The notes: a model not told the origin generated them from the sequence alone. A DNA stretch of 64,000 bases from CBDFNC01 sp965249895 (GCA_965249895.1 CBDFNC010000001.1:1054001-1118000), one strand, 5' to 3'; positions 1-9,188 are shown, counted from the first letter of the stretch. Program-made: numbers and translations.

Positions 1-2
1 TG

Positions 3-335
3 TCACCTTCGTTACATCTGGCGGTGTTTCCTTTCTTATTGACTTTTCTCTGGTGCTCTCTCAGGCGGCAATTTTCACCTTATGAATTATTGTTGTCAGA
101 CGCCGGACGCTTAACCCTGTTATTGCCAGAGCAAAGCTACTGCGGTTATGTGGGCGAGGGATCTTTGCTGTCCCGCTGGTGTTTGTTTATTTATTTCGAG
201 CCCGATGGTTTACTTTCAGTAGAGCAACAATTGCAGCTAAAAAATTATCGGGTGTTGCAGGTATTTTGTGACGCGGTGGACAAGAAAAGCTATTGTCGTC
301 TGGCGCGGGTGATTAATTTGGGGCCTTATCGGTGA
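3..335 (+). CDS. ygfX: YgfX/CptA-family membrane-associated protein, C-terminal part
   Basis: The frame is open from the left edge of the window, so the N-terminus is missing; about 110 residues remain. It begins in a hydrophobic stretch (VFPFLLTFLW) followed by a soluble part with a LTLLLPEQ segment, which fits the YgfX family: two short membrane segments, then a small cytoplasmic domain of about 135 residues in E. coli. In related bacteria ygfX follows sdhE (succinate dehydrogenase flavinylation factor) and faces nadB, which is the arrangement here. E. coli YgfX was described as a toxin-like inhibitor of cell division, but that role is not settled. Assignment rests mainly on position plus the hydrophobic profile. 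Confidence 0.6.
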   Translation, partial: SPSLHLAVFPFLLTFLWCSLRRQFSPYELLLSDAGRLTLLLPEQSYCGYVGEGSLLSRWCLFIYFEPDGLLSVEQQLQLKNYRVLQVFCDAVDKKSYCRLARVINLGPYR

Positions 336-336
336 A

Positions 337-368
337 AAAGAAGGACACTAAGGCTAGTGTCCTTCTTT
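337..368. terminator. Bidirectional terminator between ygfX and nadB
   Basis: A perfect 14-bp inverted repeat (337-350 and 355-368) with the four-base loop AGGC. The arms start with AAA and end with TTT, so the structure reads as an intrinsic terminator on both strands. It serves the convergent pair ygfX (+) and nadB (-). Confidence 0.85.
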
Positions 369-372
369 GCGG

Positions 373-1983
373 CTATAACTCAGGGGTGAGTACTGTGGGT
401 CCGGAGTCGGCCTGCTGCTCTGGATAATCCAGGTTATAGTTCAGCCCTCGGCTTTCCTTCCTTTCCATAGCGCAGCGAATTATTAATTCAGCTACCTGCA
501 CCAGGTTTCTCAGTTCCAGCAGGTTATTACTGACCTTAAAGTTGCTGTAATACTCATCGATTTCCTGTTGCAGTAATTGGACCCTGCGCAGGGCTCGCTC
601 CAGGCGTTTGTTGGTGCGAACTATGCCTACATAATCCCACATAAACAGCCTTAGCTCATGCCAGTTATGTTGGATAACCACCTCTTCGTCAGAATCGGTG
701 ACCTTACTTTCGTCCCAGCTCGGTACCTGAGGTTGTTTACGTTTATGGGGCAGGCGGTTGAGAATATCTTGGGCCGCTGCGTGAGCGTAGACGATACATT
801 CAAGTAGTGAATTAGACGCCATGCGATTCGCGCCATGCAAGCCGGTATAGGAAACTTCACCTATGGCATAAAGGCCGGATAAATCTGTTTGGCCATTGGC
901 GTCGGTCATCACCCCGCCGCAGGTGTAGTGGGCCGCAGGCACGATTGGCATAGGTTGGTTGGCTATGTCGATACCCAGCAACAGGCAGCGCTTATAAATA
1001 GTAGGGAAGTGCTTAACGATAAACTCTTTGGGTTTATGGCTGATATCCAGGAACATACAATCCACACCCAGGCGCTTCATCTCGAAATCTATGGCTCTGG
1101 CCACTACATCCCTGGGGGCTAACTCTGCTCTTTCATCAAAATCCAGCATAAAACGAGAGCCGTCAGGGCGTTTTAAGAAGGCGCCTTCTCCTCTTAATGC
1201 TTCCGTTAGCAAAAAGTTGCGCGCATCCGGGTGAAATAAGCAGGTAGGGTGGAACTGGTTAAATTCCATATTGGCCACCCGACAACCGGCGCGCCACGCC
1301 ATGGCAATACCGTCACCACTGGAAACATCCGGGTTGCTGGTATATTGGTAAACTTTACTAGCGCCGCCGGTAGCCAGGGTAACAAAGCTGGCTTTAATCA
1401 CTTCCACCTGTTCTTGCTCCCGGTTCCACACATAAGCGCCTATGATGTGGTTTCCCGCCAGGCCCAGCTTACGGGTGGTAATAAGGTCAACCGCGTTAAA
1501 GCGCTCCATAATAGTGATGTTAGGGTGCTTGTGAACTTGCTCCACTAAGGTGGTTTGCACGGCCTTACCGGTTGCGTCAGCGGTATGCAGGATCCTGCGA
1601 TGACTATGGCCCCCTTCCCGGGTCAGATGGTATTTAGGCGGATTTTTTTCTTCTTCGCCTTCTTCCTTATCAAAACGTACTCCGGCCTCGATTAACCACT
1701 CAAGGCACTTCTTGGCGTTACTGGCGGTATAGTGGACAACTTCTTCATCACAAATCCCCCCACCGGCGACTAATGTGTCGGCTACGTGTGACTCAATACT
1801 GTCTGATTCGTCGAATACGGCAGCAATTCCCCCTTGAGCATACATAGTTGCACCTTCGCTAAAGGGACCCTTACTCAGGACCCGGATATGGGCGTGTTCC
1901 GCCAGTTTTAATGCTAAAGAAAGGCCGGCGGCGCCACTACCTATAATCAGTACATCACAAAGGTGTTCAACATTCTGTTTCAT
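373..1983 (-). CDS. nadB: L-aspartate oxidase
   Basis: FAD enzyme that oxidises L-aspartate to iminoaspartate, the first step of de novo NAD synthesis, which NadA then condenses with dihydroxyacetone phosphate. The 536-residue protein has the N-terminal dinucleotide-binding motif GSGAAGLS (about residues 16-23), the succinate dehydrogenase/fumarate reductase flavoprotein-type segments FDKEEGEEE and REGGHSHRRI, the catalytic-region HYTCGG motif, and a C-terminal helical domain. Length matches E. coli NadB (540). It is divergent from rpoE, as in many gammaproteobacteria, with a 199-bp shared upstream region. Confidence 0.97.
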   Translation of the reverse strand: MKQNVEHLCDVLIIGSGAAGLSLALKLAEHAHIRVLSKGPFSEGATMYAQGGIAAVFDESDSIESHVADTLVAGGGICDEEVVHYTASNAKKCLEWLIEAGVRFDKEEGEEEKNPPKYHLTREGGHSHRRILHTADATGKAVQTTLVEQVHKHPNITIMERFNAVDLITTRKLGLAGNHIIGAYVWNREQEQVEVIKASFVTLATGGASKVYQYTSNPDVSSGDGIAMAWRAGCRVANMEFNQFHPTCLFHPDARNFLLTEALRGEGAFLKRPDGSRFMLDFDERAELAPRDVVARAIDFEMKRLGVDCMFLDISHKPKEFIVKHFPTIYKRCLLLGIDIANQPMPIVPAAHYTCGGVMTDANGQTDLSGLYAIGEVSYTGLHGANRMASNSLLECIVYAHAAAQDILNRLPHKRKQPQVPSWDESKVTDSDEEVVIQHNWHELRLFMWDYVGIVRTNKRLERALRRVQLLQQEIDEYYSNFKVSNNLLELRNLVQVAELIIRCAMERKESRGLNYNLDYPEQQADSGPTVLTPEL

Positions 1984-2092
1984 AGGGTATTATTGCTTGG
2001 TTAATAAGGGAGCCACTATGTTAGCTCAATCTTTAGCAAAGATGCATAATTAGACGTTGATCTAATTTATTTTGTTTTTTTTGCTTTTTTAA

Positions 2093-2118
2093 GAACTTTC
2101 GCTACTAAGCAGTGTCTA
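2093..2118 (+). promoter_or_regulatory. Sigma-E type promoter upstream of rpoE
   Basis: GAACTT at 2093-2098 and TCTA at 2115-2118 with a 16-bp spacer match the known RpoE consensus (GAACTT, N16, TCTRA). It lies 65 bp before the rpoE start codon, so the operon is probably autoregulated by its own sigma factor, as in E. coli. The match is seen directly; activity is inferred. Confidence 0.8.
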
Positions 2119-2182
2119 TTTGGGTGCACGAGCTGACTAGCTAGTCTAGATTTAAAGCATTTTCGGAGGCAAGACAGCTCGT

Positions 2183-2761
2183 ATGACCGGGCAAGAAACC
2201 GATCAGCAACTGGTTGAACGAGTCCAGCGAGGGGACAAAAAGGCTTTTAACCTCCTGGTAGTGAAATACCAAAATAAAGTTGCTAACTTAATATCCAGGT
2301 ATGTAAATAATCCTGGAGATGTAGCCGATGTCACGCAAGAAGCGTTGATCAAAGCTTACCGAGCGCTGCCCAACTTTAGGGGGGAAAGTGCGTTTTATAC
2401 CTGGCTTTACCGGATTGCGGTGAATACAGCGAAGAACTATTTGGTAGCTCAGAGTCGACGCCCGCCGGCGAGTGATGTGGATGTAATGGACGCCGAATAT
2501 TTTGATGGCGGCGATGCATTACAGGAATCATCCTCCCCGGAAAGTGTGGTGTTATCCGATGAAATTAAACAGGTGGTATTTTCCACCATTGAGAGTCTGC
2601 CAGATGATCTGCGCACGGCAATCACGCTGCGAGAGCTGGAAGGCATGAGTTATGAAGAAATTGCGACAGTAATGGATTGTCCTGTGGGGACAGTCAGATC
2701 ACGAATATTCAGAGCCAGGGACGCTATCGATAAAAAGATACAGCCGCTACTGGAGCGTTAA
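2183..2761 (+). CDS. rpoE: RNA polymerase sigma factor RpoE (sigma-24)
   Basis: Extracytoplasmic-function sigma factor for envelope stress. The 192 residues include region 2 (FNLLVVKYQNKV, ALIKAYRALPNFRG, FYTWLYRIAVNTAKNYLV) and region 4 (LPDDLRTAITLRELEGMSY, CPVGTVRSRIFRAR), closely like E. coli RpoE (191 aa). First gene of rpoE-rseA-rseB-rseC; held inactive by RseA at the inner membrane. A GGAGG lies about 13 bases before the ATG, rather far. The upstream sigma-E promoter implies autoregulation. Confidence 0.98.
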   Translation: MTGQETDQQLVERVQRGDKKAFNLLVVKYQNKVANLISRYVNNPGDVADVTQEALIKAYRALPNFRGESAFYTWLYRIAVNTAKNYLVAQSRRPPASDVDVMDAEYFDGGDALQESSSPESVVLSDEIKQVVFSTIESLPDDLRTAITLRELEGMSYEEIATVMDCPVGTVRSRIFRARDAIDKKIQPLLER

Positions 2762-2777
2762 TTGGGGATTGGTAAAA

Positions 2778-3314
2778 ATGTCGAATAATGAAAAACTTTC
2801 TGCATTGGTTGACGGTGAGCTTCATGATGACGCTCTGCTAAAAAAGCTAACCGCCGACGAGGATATGACGGGCCAGTATGGCCGTTATAACCTGATTGGA
2901 GATGTCATGCGGGGAGAGGTTCCACAACAGATCCAGTTGGACCTTTCCGATAAAGTAATGGCGGCATTGGAAAATGAGCCTGTCATTGTAGCGCCCAAAC
3001 CCAGGGTGGAGGAAAGGCCATCACTATTTCAGACCAAAGTGGTGCCCTTGTTTAAGCAGTTTGGTCAATATGCCATTGCTGCTTCGGTTGCAGCCGTTGT
3101 GGTGGGAGGCGTACAATTAAATACCGCACAGCAAGATCCATTGACGCCTGCGCCGGTATTAGATACTGTGCCGTTTGCTGGAGTTGCTGAGCTGGTTAGT
3201 CTTCAGGCTCTTCCACAGCAACAGCTTACCGAACAAGAGGTCATGGAGCAGCGTCGTAGAATCAATGCATTTTTACAGGATCATAAGTTGCAGCAAAGAA
3301 TGCTGCAACCATAA
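2778..3314 (+). CDS. rseA: Anti-sigma-E factor RseA
   Basis: Single-pass membrane anti-sigma factor that binds RpoE in the cytoplasm and is cleaved by DegS and RseP under envelope stress. The 178-residue protein has the N-terminal sigma-binding domain (MSNNEKLSALVDGELHDD), a membrane segment around residues 95-115 (YAIAASVAAVVVGGVQL) and a periplasmic tail. The ATG at 2778 is preferred over an upstream TTG at 2769 because GGGGATTGG lies at ribosome-binding distance and MSNNEK matches the family start. It follows rpoE by 16 bp. Confidence 0.93.
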   Translation: MSNNEKLSALVDGELHDDALLKKLTADEDMTGQYGRYNLIGDVMRGEVPQQIQLDLSDKVMAALENEPVIVAPKPRVEERPSLFQTKVVPLFKQFGQYAIAASVAAVVVGGVQLNTAQQDPLTPAPVLDTVPFAGVAELVSLQALPQQQLTEQEVMEQRRRINAFLQDHKLQQRMLQP

Positions 3315-3324
3315 ATCGAGCCGC

Positions 3325-4404
3325 TTGTCGGCGGCAACTGAATTAGTCAAAAAGTCAGGTTTGATAGCATTTGCTAGCAGCCTGATCTTGCTGTCTAGTC
3401 CCATTAATGCACAGCCTCAGCAAGAGGGGGCTTCATCACAAGCCGAGCTTACGCGTTCGGTCCAACCTCCCGATCTCCCCTTATTGACACCAGCACCAGC
3501 TATGCCTGAAGTGGAAGGCTTGCTCGCGAAAATGAACACGTCTTTTCGGGAGCTGAATTTTGATATTTCCTATATAAGGGTATATCAAGGGATTATAGAG
3601 CCTAAGCGCTTGAGTCATGGGGTCGTGGATGGATTAACCATCTCCTATTTGAGTTATTTGAACGGGCCCCCGCGAGAGTATGTGCAAAGGGGAGACCTGA
3701 TCAGCTATTTCGAGCCGGAAATCGCCCCTTATACGTTAAAGGCGAATCGTTTTCAGGGCAGTTTTTATGGACTGATGGCTCAGGGCCCGGATGAACTCAA
3801 GCGAAACTATGAATTTGTGCTGGCAGGTAAAAGCCGGGTTGCGGGTCGACCCAGCCAGGTGGTCCGTTTAATCGCAAAGGATGAATTAAGGTACAGCTAT
3901 CAGGTTTGGTTGGACAGGAACTCTCATCTGCCACTCAGACTAGATGTGTTAAACCAGCAAGGAAAGATGCTGGAGCAGCTTATGGCCGTTTCACTGCGTA
4001 CTTACAGCAAACCCACCCCCTGGATATCAGAGTTAACCCTGGTTGAACTGCCGCAGTCCGTTTCATTAACGGCGAAATCAGATCCTAATGGGCTGAAGTG
4101 GGGCTTAGGCTGGAAACCAAAGGGATTTAAGGTCATTGCCAAAGACAGGCACAGGCTTGCATTAACCGATGATGCGGTGGATTATCTGATGATCTCCGAC
4201 GGCATAGTTCAGGTGTCCATCTACATTGAACCCGCAAAAAATAAAGCCAAGCTGAATAGCAAGTTGGTGATGCAAGGCGCGACCAGCCTACTCACGCACC
4301 GGCAGGGTGGCAGTGAAATCACAGTGGTAGGTGAAATTCCCCCTGAAACCGCCCAACGTATTGCTGAGTCTATTAGGCCGGTTAAGACCAGGGTGGTGCA
4401 GTGA
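3325..4404 (+). CDS. rseB: Sigma-E regulatory periplasmic protein RseB/MucB
   Basis: Periplasmic lipoprotein-sensing protein that binds the RseA periplasmic domain and protects it from DegS. With the TTG at 3325 as start it has 359 residues: an n-region with KK, a hydrophobic core and an A-x-A type cleavage site (PINA/QPQQ), then the MucB/RseB domain. The frame is open further upstream but overlaps rseA there; no ATG gives a plausible signal peptide, so TTG 3325 (or TTG 3361) is the best start. The C-terminus AQRIAESIRPVKTRVVQ is the source of the tandem repeats that follow the stop codon. Confidence 0.85.
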   Translation: MSAATELVKKSGLIAFASSLILLSSPINAQPQQEGASSQAELTRSVQPPDLPLLTPAPAMPEVEGLLAKMNTSFRELNFDISYIRVYQGIIEPKRLSHGVVDGLTISYLSYLNGPPREYVQRGDLISYFEPEIAPYTLKANRFQGSFYGLMAQGPDELKRNYEFVLAGKSRVAGRPSQVVRLIAKDELRYSYQVWLDRNSHLPLRLDVLNQQGKMLEQLMAVSLRTYSKPTPWISELTLVELPQSVSLTAKSDPNGLKWGLGWKPKGFKVIAKDRHRLALTDDAVDYLMISDGIVQVSIYIEPAKNKAKLNSKLVMQGATSLLTHRQGGSEITVVGEIPPETAQRIAESIRPVKTRVVQ

Positions 4405-5065
4405 TAGCTATTCGAGTTTGCCTGGACACGGCCAAACGCATTGTAGAGTCTATTCAGTCTGTTAATAAGACCAGGGTGGTGCAGTGATAGCTATTCGAGT
4501 TTGCCTGGACACGGCCAAACGCATTGTAGAGTCTATTCAGTCTGTTAATAAGACCAGGGTGGTGCAGTGATAGCTATTCGAGTTTGCCTGGACACGGCCA
4601 AACGCATTGTAGAGTCTATTCAGTCTGTTAATAAGACAAGGGTGGTGCAGTGATAGCTATTCGAGTTTGCCTGGACACGGCCAAACGCATTGTAGAGTCT
4701 ATTCAGTCTGTTAATAAGACAAGGATGGTGCAGTGATAGCTATTCGAGTTTGCCTGGACACGGCCAAACGCATTGTAGAGTCTATTCAGTCTGTTAATAA
4801 GACAAGGATGGTGCAGTGATAGCTATTCGAGTTTGCCTGGACACGGCTAAACGCATTGTAGAGTCTATTCAGTCTGTTAATAAGACCAGGGTGGTGCAGT
4901 GATGGCTATTCTAGTTTGTCTGGACACGGCCAAACGCATTGTAGAGTCTATTCAGTCTGTTAATAAGACAAGGGTGGTGCAGTGATGGCTATTCGAGTTT
5001 GCCTGGACACGGCCAAACGCATTGTAGAGTCTATTCAGTCTGTTAATAAGACCAGGGTGGTGCAG
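4402..5065 (+). repeat. 8 x 83-bp tandem array copied from the rseB 3' end; chain of minicistrons
   Basis: Exactly eight 83-bp units start at 4402, 4485, 4568, 4651, 4734, 4817, 4900 and 4983. Each unit, read from the GTG one base before its first base (4401, 4484 and so on), is an open frame of 28 codons ending in TGA. That TGA overlaps the next GTG as GTGA, so frames step by -1 from unit to unit. AGGG lies 7 bases before each GTG, a plausible ribosome-binding site. The encoded ending AKRIVESIQSVNKTRVVQ is a diverged copy of RseB's AQRIAESIRPVKTRVVQ. Differences among units are few; several are synonymous (ACC/ACA, GCC/GCT, TGC/TGT), the rest missense (V/M, I/M, R/L), and none adds a stop. 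GTTTGCC...GGCCAAAC in each unit can form a short hairpin. A last, different frame runs 5065-5112 and overlaps the rseC start. Whether any unit is translated is unknown. Confidence 0.95.
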
Positions 5066-5104
5066 TGATAGGTAACAGTGAGTGCCCGAATAAGGCAAAG
5101 TTTT

Positions 5105-5608
5105 ATGCTTAAAGAGCCAGGCAAGGTTGTTGCTGTGGAAGGCGACAGCCTGTTAGTCGAATGTATCAGTAAGTCTGCCTGCAGTAGCTGTGAGGCTCGC
5201 CATAGTTGTGGCAGTGGCACCATCTCCAAGGCATTCCCGGCTAAATCCCGCCTGCTCAAGGTGCCCAATATAGGCAATCATCAGCCCGGGCAAGCCGTTG
5301 TTGTGGAAATACCCGAAGCCAACTTGATGAAAGCTGCTCTGGTGATGTACGTACTGCCGTTAGCTTTTCTTTTATTAGGTGCTTTGATAGCTGAACTTCT
5401 TATTGTTCCCCTTATTGAGGGGTCTGAATTAATTACCATAGTTTGCTCTTTAGGGGGCATGCTGTTGGGGTTGTTGGTGGCCAAAAAATTATCGGTTCGG
5501 CTGGAAAGGGACACCTTATATCAACCAAATGTGACTGTAGAAGATAAAGAAGTTAACATCTTCCTTCATCGGAAAAGCGCAAAAGATAGCGACATGGTGC
5601 CAAATTAG
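5105..5608 (+). CDS. rseC: SoxR-reducing / sigma-E regulatory protein RseC
   Basis: Inner-membrane protein of the RseC/RsxC-associated family, involved in the SoxR-reducing system and a minor modulator of sigma-E. The 167-residue protein has the N-terminal Cys cluster CSSCEARHSCGSG, then two membrane segments (ALVMYVLPLAFLLLGALIA and LITIVCSLGGMLLGLLVA). The ATG at 5105 is chosen because MLKEPGKVVAV aligns with the E. coli start MIKEWATVV and AAGG lies upstream; a GTG at 5078 is the alternative. It is separated from rseB by the 664-bp array, although these genes are normally nearly adjacent. Confidence 0.9.
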   Translation: MLKEPGKVVAVEGDSLLVECISKSACSSCEARHSCGSGTISKAFPAKSRLLKVPNIGNHQPGQAVVVEIPEANLMKAALVMYVLPLAFLLLGALIAELLIVPLIEGSELITIVCSLGGMLLGLLVAKKLSVRLERDTLYQPNVTVEDKEVNIFLHRKSAKDSDMVPN

Positions 5609-5659
5609 TTAGAATTCACCTTTCGCATAGCCATTCAAGTATTAAAACGTCGAGTTTTC

Positions 5660-7456
5660 ATGAAGCACATCCGAAATTTCTCAATAATAGCCCATATCGA
5701 TCATGGTAAATCCACCCTGTCTGACCGCCTGATCCAGGTGTGCGGAGGCCTATCTGAACGAGAGATGGAAGCCCAAGTGCTTGATTCCATGGATCTCGAA
5801 CGTGAGCGCGGAATTACAATCAAGGCCCAGAGCGTCACCTTAGACTATAAAGCCAAAGACGGTGAAACCTATCAGTTGAACTTTATCGACACGCCGGGGC
5901 ATGTGGACTTTTCTTACGAAGTATCCCGTTCATTGGCTGCCTGTGAAGGCGCCTTACTGGTGGTTGATGCAGGCCAAGGGGTAGAAGCACAGACAGTAGC
6001 CAACTGTTATACCGCCATTGAAATGGATTTGGACGTGGTGCCTATCCTCAACAAAATCGACCTGCCAGCAGCCGATCCTGAGCGAGTAGCCGAAGAAATC
6101 GAAGACATTGTCGGTATCGACGCCACAGAGGCTACCCGCTGCTCGGCCAAAACCGGCCTTGGAGTAGACGATGTGCTGGAAAATATCGTCGAAGCTATAC
6201 CTGCTCCACAAGGGGATCCCGAAGCACCTTTGCAGGCGTTGATCATCGACTCCTGGTTTGATAACTATCTGGGCGTTGTGTCTTTGGTGCGGGTTAAAAA
6301 CGGCGTAATAAACAAAGGCGACAAGATTAGGGTGATGAGTACCAATCAGGTTTGGGGTGTTGATCGCATAGGTATCTTTACCCCAAAACGGGTCGATACG
6401 GATGGCCTGAGTACCGGTGAAGTAGGTTGGGTTGTCTGTGGCATCAAAGATATTCTGGGAGCACCGGTAGGTGACACCCTGACTACTGCCAAAGCAGGAG
6501 CAGAAGCCGCATTACCTGGCTTTAAAAAGGTGAAACCCCAGGTTTATGCAGGCTTGTTCCCCATCAGCTCTGACGATTATGAATCGTTTCGAGACGCACT
6601 GGGTAAGCTAAGCCTAAATGATGCTTCCTTGTTTTATGAGCCGGAAAGCTCCACCGCATTGGGTTTTGGTTTCCGTTGTGGTTTCCTGGGTTTGTTACAT
6701 ATGGAAATCATCCAGGAACGGCTTGAGCGTGAGTATGATTTAGCCCTGATTACTACGGCGCCAACGGTAGTATATGAGGTCGTAAACTCTGACGACAAAG
6801 TTATTTATGTTGATAGCCCGGCTAAACTGCCTGCGGTTAACGATATTAACGAAATTCGTGAGCCCATTGCCGAGTGTCATATCCTGGTACCCCAGGAATA
6901 TGTGGGTAATGTTATCACCCTGTGCGTGGATAAGCGTGGTGTACAAACTAATATGGCTTATCACGGTAACCAGGTGGCGTTAACTTATGATATTCCCATG
7001 GCGGAAGTGGTATTGGATTTCTTCGACCGCCTGAAGTCAACCAGTCGTGGTTACGCCTCGCTGGACTATAACTTTACGCGCTTCCAAGCTGCTAATATGG
7101 TTCGAGTTGATATCTTGATCAATGCTGAACGGGTCGATGCGTTAGCCTTGATTACTCACAGGGATAATTCCGAAACGCGCGGGCGAGAGCTGGTGGAAGC
7201 GATGAAAGACCTGATCCCGAGGCAAATGTTTAATATTGCCATACAAGCCGCTATCGGCGCCCATATCATTGCCCGCTCGACGGTTAAACAGATGCGTAAA
7301 AACGTATTGGCCAAGTGTTATGGTGGTGATGTTAGCCGTAAGAAAAAGCTGCTTAAGAAACAGAAAGAAGGTAAGAAGCGCATGAAGCAAGTGGGGAATG
7401 TTGAAGTCCCACAGGAAGCTTTCTTGGCGGTACTGCATATAGGAAAGGATAAATAA
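5660..7456 (+). CDS. lepA: Elongation factor 4 (LepA)
   Basis: Ribosome-binding GTPase of the EF-G family, implicated in ribosome biogenesis/back-translocation. 598 residues, the standard length. G1 motif AHIDHGKST, G3 DTPGHVDF and G4 NKIDLPAA are present, followed by domains II, III, V and the LepA-specific C-terminal domain ending VLHIGKDK. It shares its last base with the lepB start codon (TAATG), so lepA and lepB form an operon as in E. coli. Confidence 0.98.
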   Translation: MKHIRNFSIIAHIDHGKSTLSDRLIQVCGGLSEREMEAQVLDSMDLERERGITIKAQSVTLDYKAKDGETYQLNFIDTPGHVDFSYEVSRSLAACEGALLVVDAGQGVEAQTVANCYTAIEMDLDVVPILNKIDLPAADPERVAEEIEDIVGIDATEATRCSAKTGLGVDDVLENIVEAIPAPQGDPEAPLQALIIDSWFDNYLGVVSLVRVKNGVINKGDKIRVMSTNQVWGVDRIGIFTPKRVDTDGLSTGEVGWVVCGIKDILGAPVGDTLTTAKAGAEAALPGFKKVKPQVYAGLFPISSDDYESFRDALGKLSLNDASLFYEPESSTALGFGFRCGFLGLLHMEIIQERLEREYDLALITTAPTVVYEVVNSDDKVIYVDSPAKLPAVNDINEIREPIAECHILVPQEYVGNVITLCVDKRGVQTNMAYHGNQVALTYDIPMAEVVLDFFDRLKSTSRGYASLDYNFTRFQAANMVRVDILINAERVDALALITHRDNSETRGRELVEAMKDLIPRQMFNIAIQAAIGAHIIARSTVKQMRKNVLAKCYGGDVSRKKKLLKKQKEGKKRMKQVGNVEVPQEAFLAVLHIGKDK

Positions 7457-8370
7457 TGGCGAATGTTTTCTCCCTGATATTAGTTGTTTGCACCCTGATC
7501 ACAGGTGTAGTCTGGGCATTGGATAAACTGATGTGGGCGCCGCGCAGGGCGGCTACCATTGCCGGCGCCAAAGCTACCTCAAATGTAAATTTGGGCGACG
7601 ATGTGCTGAATGAGTTAGCTCCTGAGCCATCCTGGATTGAGACCTGTCGCTCGATTTTTCCGGTAATAGGCGCGGTGCTGGTATTGCGCTCTTTTATCTA
7701 TGAGCCGTTCCAGATCCCATCGGGCTCTATGCTGCCTACCTTGCTGGTGGGGGATTTTATCCTGGTGGAAAAATATGCCTATGGATTAAAAGATCCGGTA
7801 TTCAGGAATAAATTTATTGAAACCGGAGCACCTAAGCATGGTGATGTGGCCGTATTTAAGTATCCGGAAAATACCAATATAGATTACATTAAACGCATTG
7901 TGGGTTTACCGGGTGACAGGATAATTTATAAGGACAAACAGCTTTATGTCCAAAAAGCCTGCGATACCAAGCCTTGTGCCGGTATGGAAAAGCTTCCTCT
8001 TTCTCTTGAAAAAGAAGGGGAGTTCTACCAGGGTCTGACTGCATTAAAGGAATACCAGGAAAAATTGGGTGAAAATACCCATAACATTCTGATTAACCCA
8101 ATGCGCCCCGATAATATTCCTCATTATTTTCAGCAGCCGGGTACGGCGCCCGTTGAGTGGATTGTTCCCAAGGGTCATTACTTTGCCATGGGTGATAACC
8201 GTGATAACAGTAAAGACAGCCGTTATTGGGGTTTCGTTTCCGATGACAATTTGGTGGGTAAGGCGGTTGCTATCTGGATGAGTTTTGAATTTGACCGTGG
8301 CGCAGACTCCCTGTTACCCGGTTGGGTTCCAACGGGTGTTAGGTTTGGCCGTTTGGGTGGTATCGAATAA
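7456..8370 (+). CDS. lepB: Signal peptidase I
   Basis: Membrane serine protease that removes signal peptides from exported proteins. 304 residues with an N-terminal membrane segment (residues 1-22), a second one near 65-80, the catalytic serine in PSGSM (Ser91) and the catalytic lysine in YIKRIVGLPGD (Lys146), plus the GDNRDNSKDSRYWG box. Overlaps lepA by one base and precedes rnc by 3 bp. Confidence 0.98.
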   Translation: MANVFSLILVVCTLITGVVWALDKLMWAPRRAATIAGAKATSNVNLGDDVLNELAPEPSWIETCRSIFPVIGAVLVLRSFIYEPFQIPSGSMLPTLLVGDFILVEKYAYGLKDPVFRNKFIETGAPKHGDVAVFKYPENTNIDYIKRIVGLPGDRIIYKDKQLYVQKACDTKPCAGMEKLPLSLEKEGEFYQGLTALKEYQEKLGENTHNILINPMRPDNIPHYFQQPGTAPVEWIVPKGHYFAMGDNRDNSKDSRYWGFVSDDNLVGKAVAIWMSFEFDRGADSLLPGWVPTGVRFGRLGGIE

Positions 8371-8373
8371 GCA

Positions 8374-9051
8374 ATGAATAATATCGAGCTGAATAAGCTG
8401 CTTAAACGCTTAGGGTATCAATTTAACCAGCCTGAGCTCTTTACTCAGGCGTTGACTCACAGAAGTGCGAGCGGAAAACACAACGAAAGGTTGGAGTTTC
8501 TCGGCGATGCTATCCTGAGTTATATCATTTCAACTGAGCTGTTTAAGCGTTTCCCCAAGATCACCGAAGGGGATATGAGCCGAATGCGTGCCACTCTGGT
8601 AAAGGGCAAGACTCTGGCGGAGTTTGGCCGGGAGTTTGCCCTTAAAGATTGCCTGATCCTGGGGCCTGGAGAGCTTAAGAGCGGGGGATTTCGCCGAGAG
8701 TCCATCTTGGCGGATGCGGTGGAAGCCATTATTGGTGCCATTTATCTGGACTCTAATATCGAAGTGGTACAGGGCCTGGTATTAAACTGGTACAGCAAAC
8801 GACTGGATGAAATTCAGCCAGGGGAGGGGCAGAAAGATGCAAAAACCCAGCTGCAGGAATTGCTGCAAGGGAAAAAATACTCCTTACCCGAATATGCTGT
8901 AATTAAGGTGAAGGGCGAAGCCCATAATCAGGAATTTACAGTACATTGTATTGTGGATGGTTTGGCGCAGCCGGTCGCAGGCAAAGGGACTAGTCGACGT
9001 AAAGCAGAGCAAGATGCGGCCCAAAAGACGCTGGACTTGCTGGCGCTCTGA
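8374..9051 (+). CDS. rnc: Ribonuclease III
   Basis: Double-strand-specific endonuclease for rRNA and mRNA processing. 225 residues: RNase III domain with the signature ERLEFLGDAIL and the second acidic site DAVEAIIGAIYLD, then a C-terminal dsRNA-binding domain (KTQLQELLQ to KAEQDAAQKTLDLL). Immediately follows lepB and precedes era, the conserved rnc-era-recO order. Confidence 0.98.
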   Translation: MNNIELNKLLKRLGYQFNQPELFTQALTHRSASGKHNERLEFLGDAILSYIISTELFKRFPKITEGDMSRMRATLVKGKTLAEFGREFALKDCLILGPGELKSGGFRRESILADAVEAIIGAIYLDSNIEVVQGLVLNWYSKRLDEIQPGEGQKDAKTQLQELLQGKKYSLPEYAVIKVKGEAHNQEFTVHCIVDGLAQPVAGKGTSRRKAEQDAAQKTLDLLAL

Positions 9052-9188
9052 GCCTTGTTATTTAGACCTTATCGCTGGTTTAATCCGGCGATATAGATCT
9101 TTGAATTAGTTTTTGAATAAAGAGAATATCTCTTATTCGACCTTTGTCGCTGAGTTAGTTCTAGCTAACCAGTGCTGGAAATAATGTT

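Noticed and set aside
3175..3324. Longer rseB frame beginning inside rseA.
   Set aside because: It reads rseA in another frame and would bury the signal peptide; the TTG at 3325 gives a proper exported protein.
4402..5065. Could the rseB array be a CRISPR?
   Set aside because: Units are continuous near-identical copies without variable spacers, and there are no cas genes.
5035..5277. 80-codon minus-strand frame across the rseC start.
   Set aside because: Antisense shadow of rseC and the last array unit, without supporting signals.
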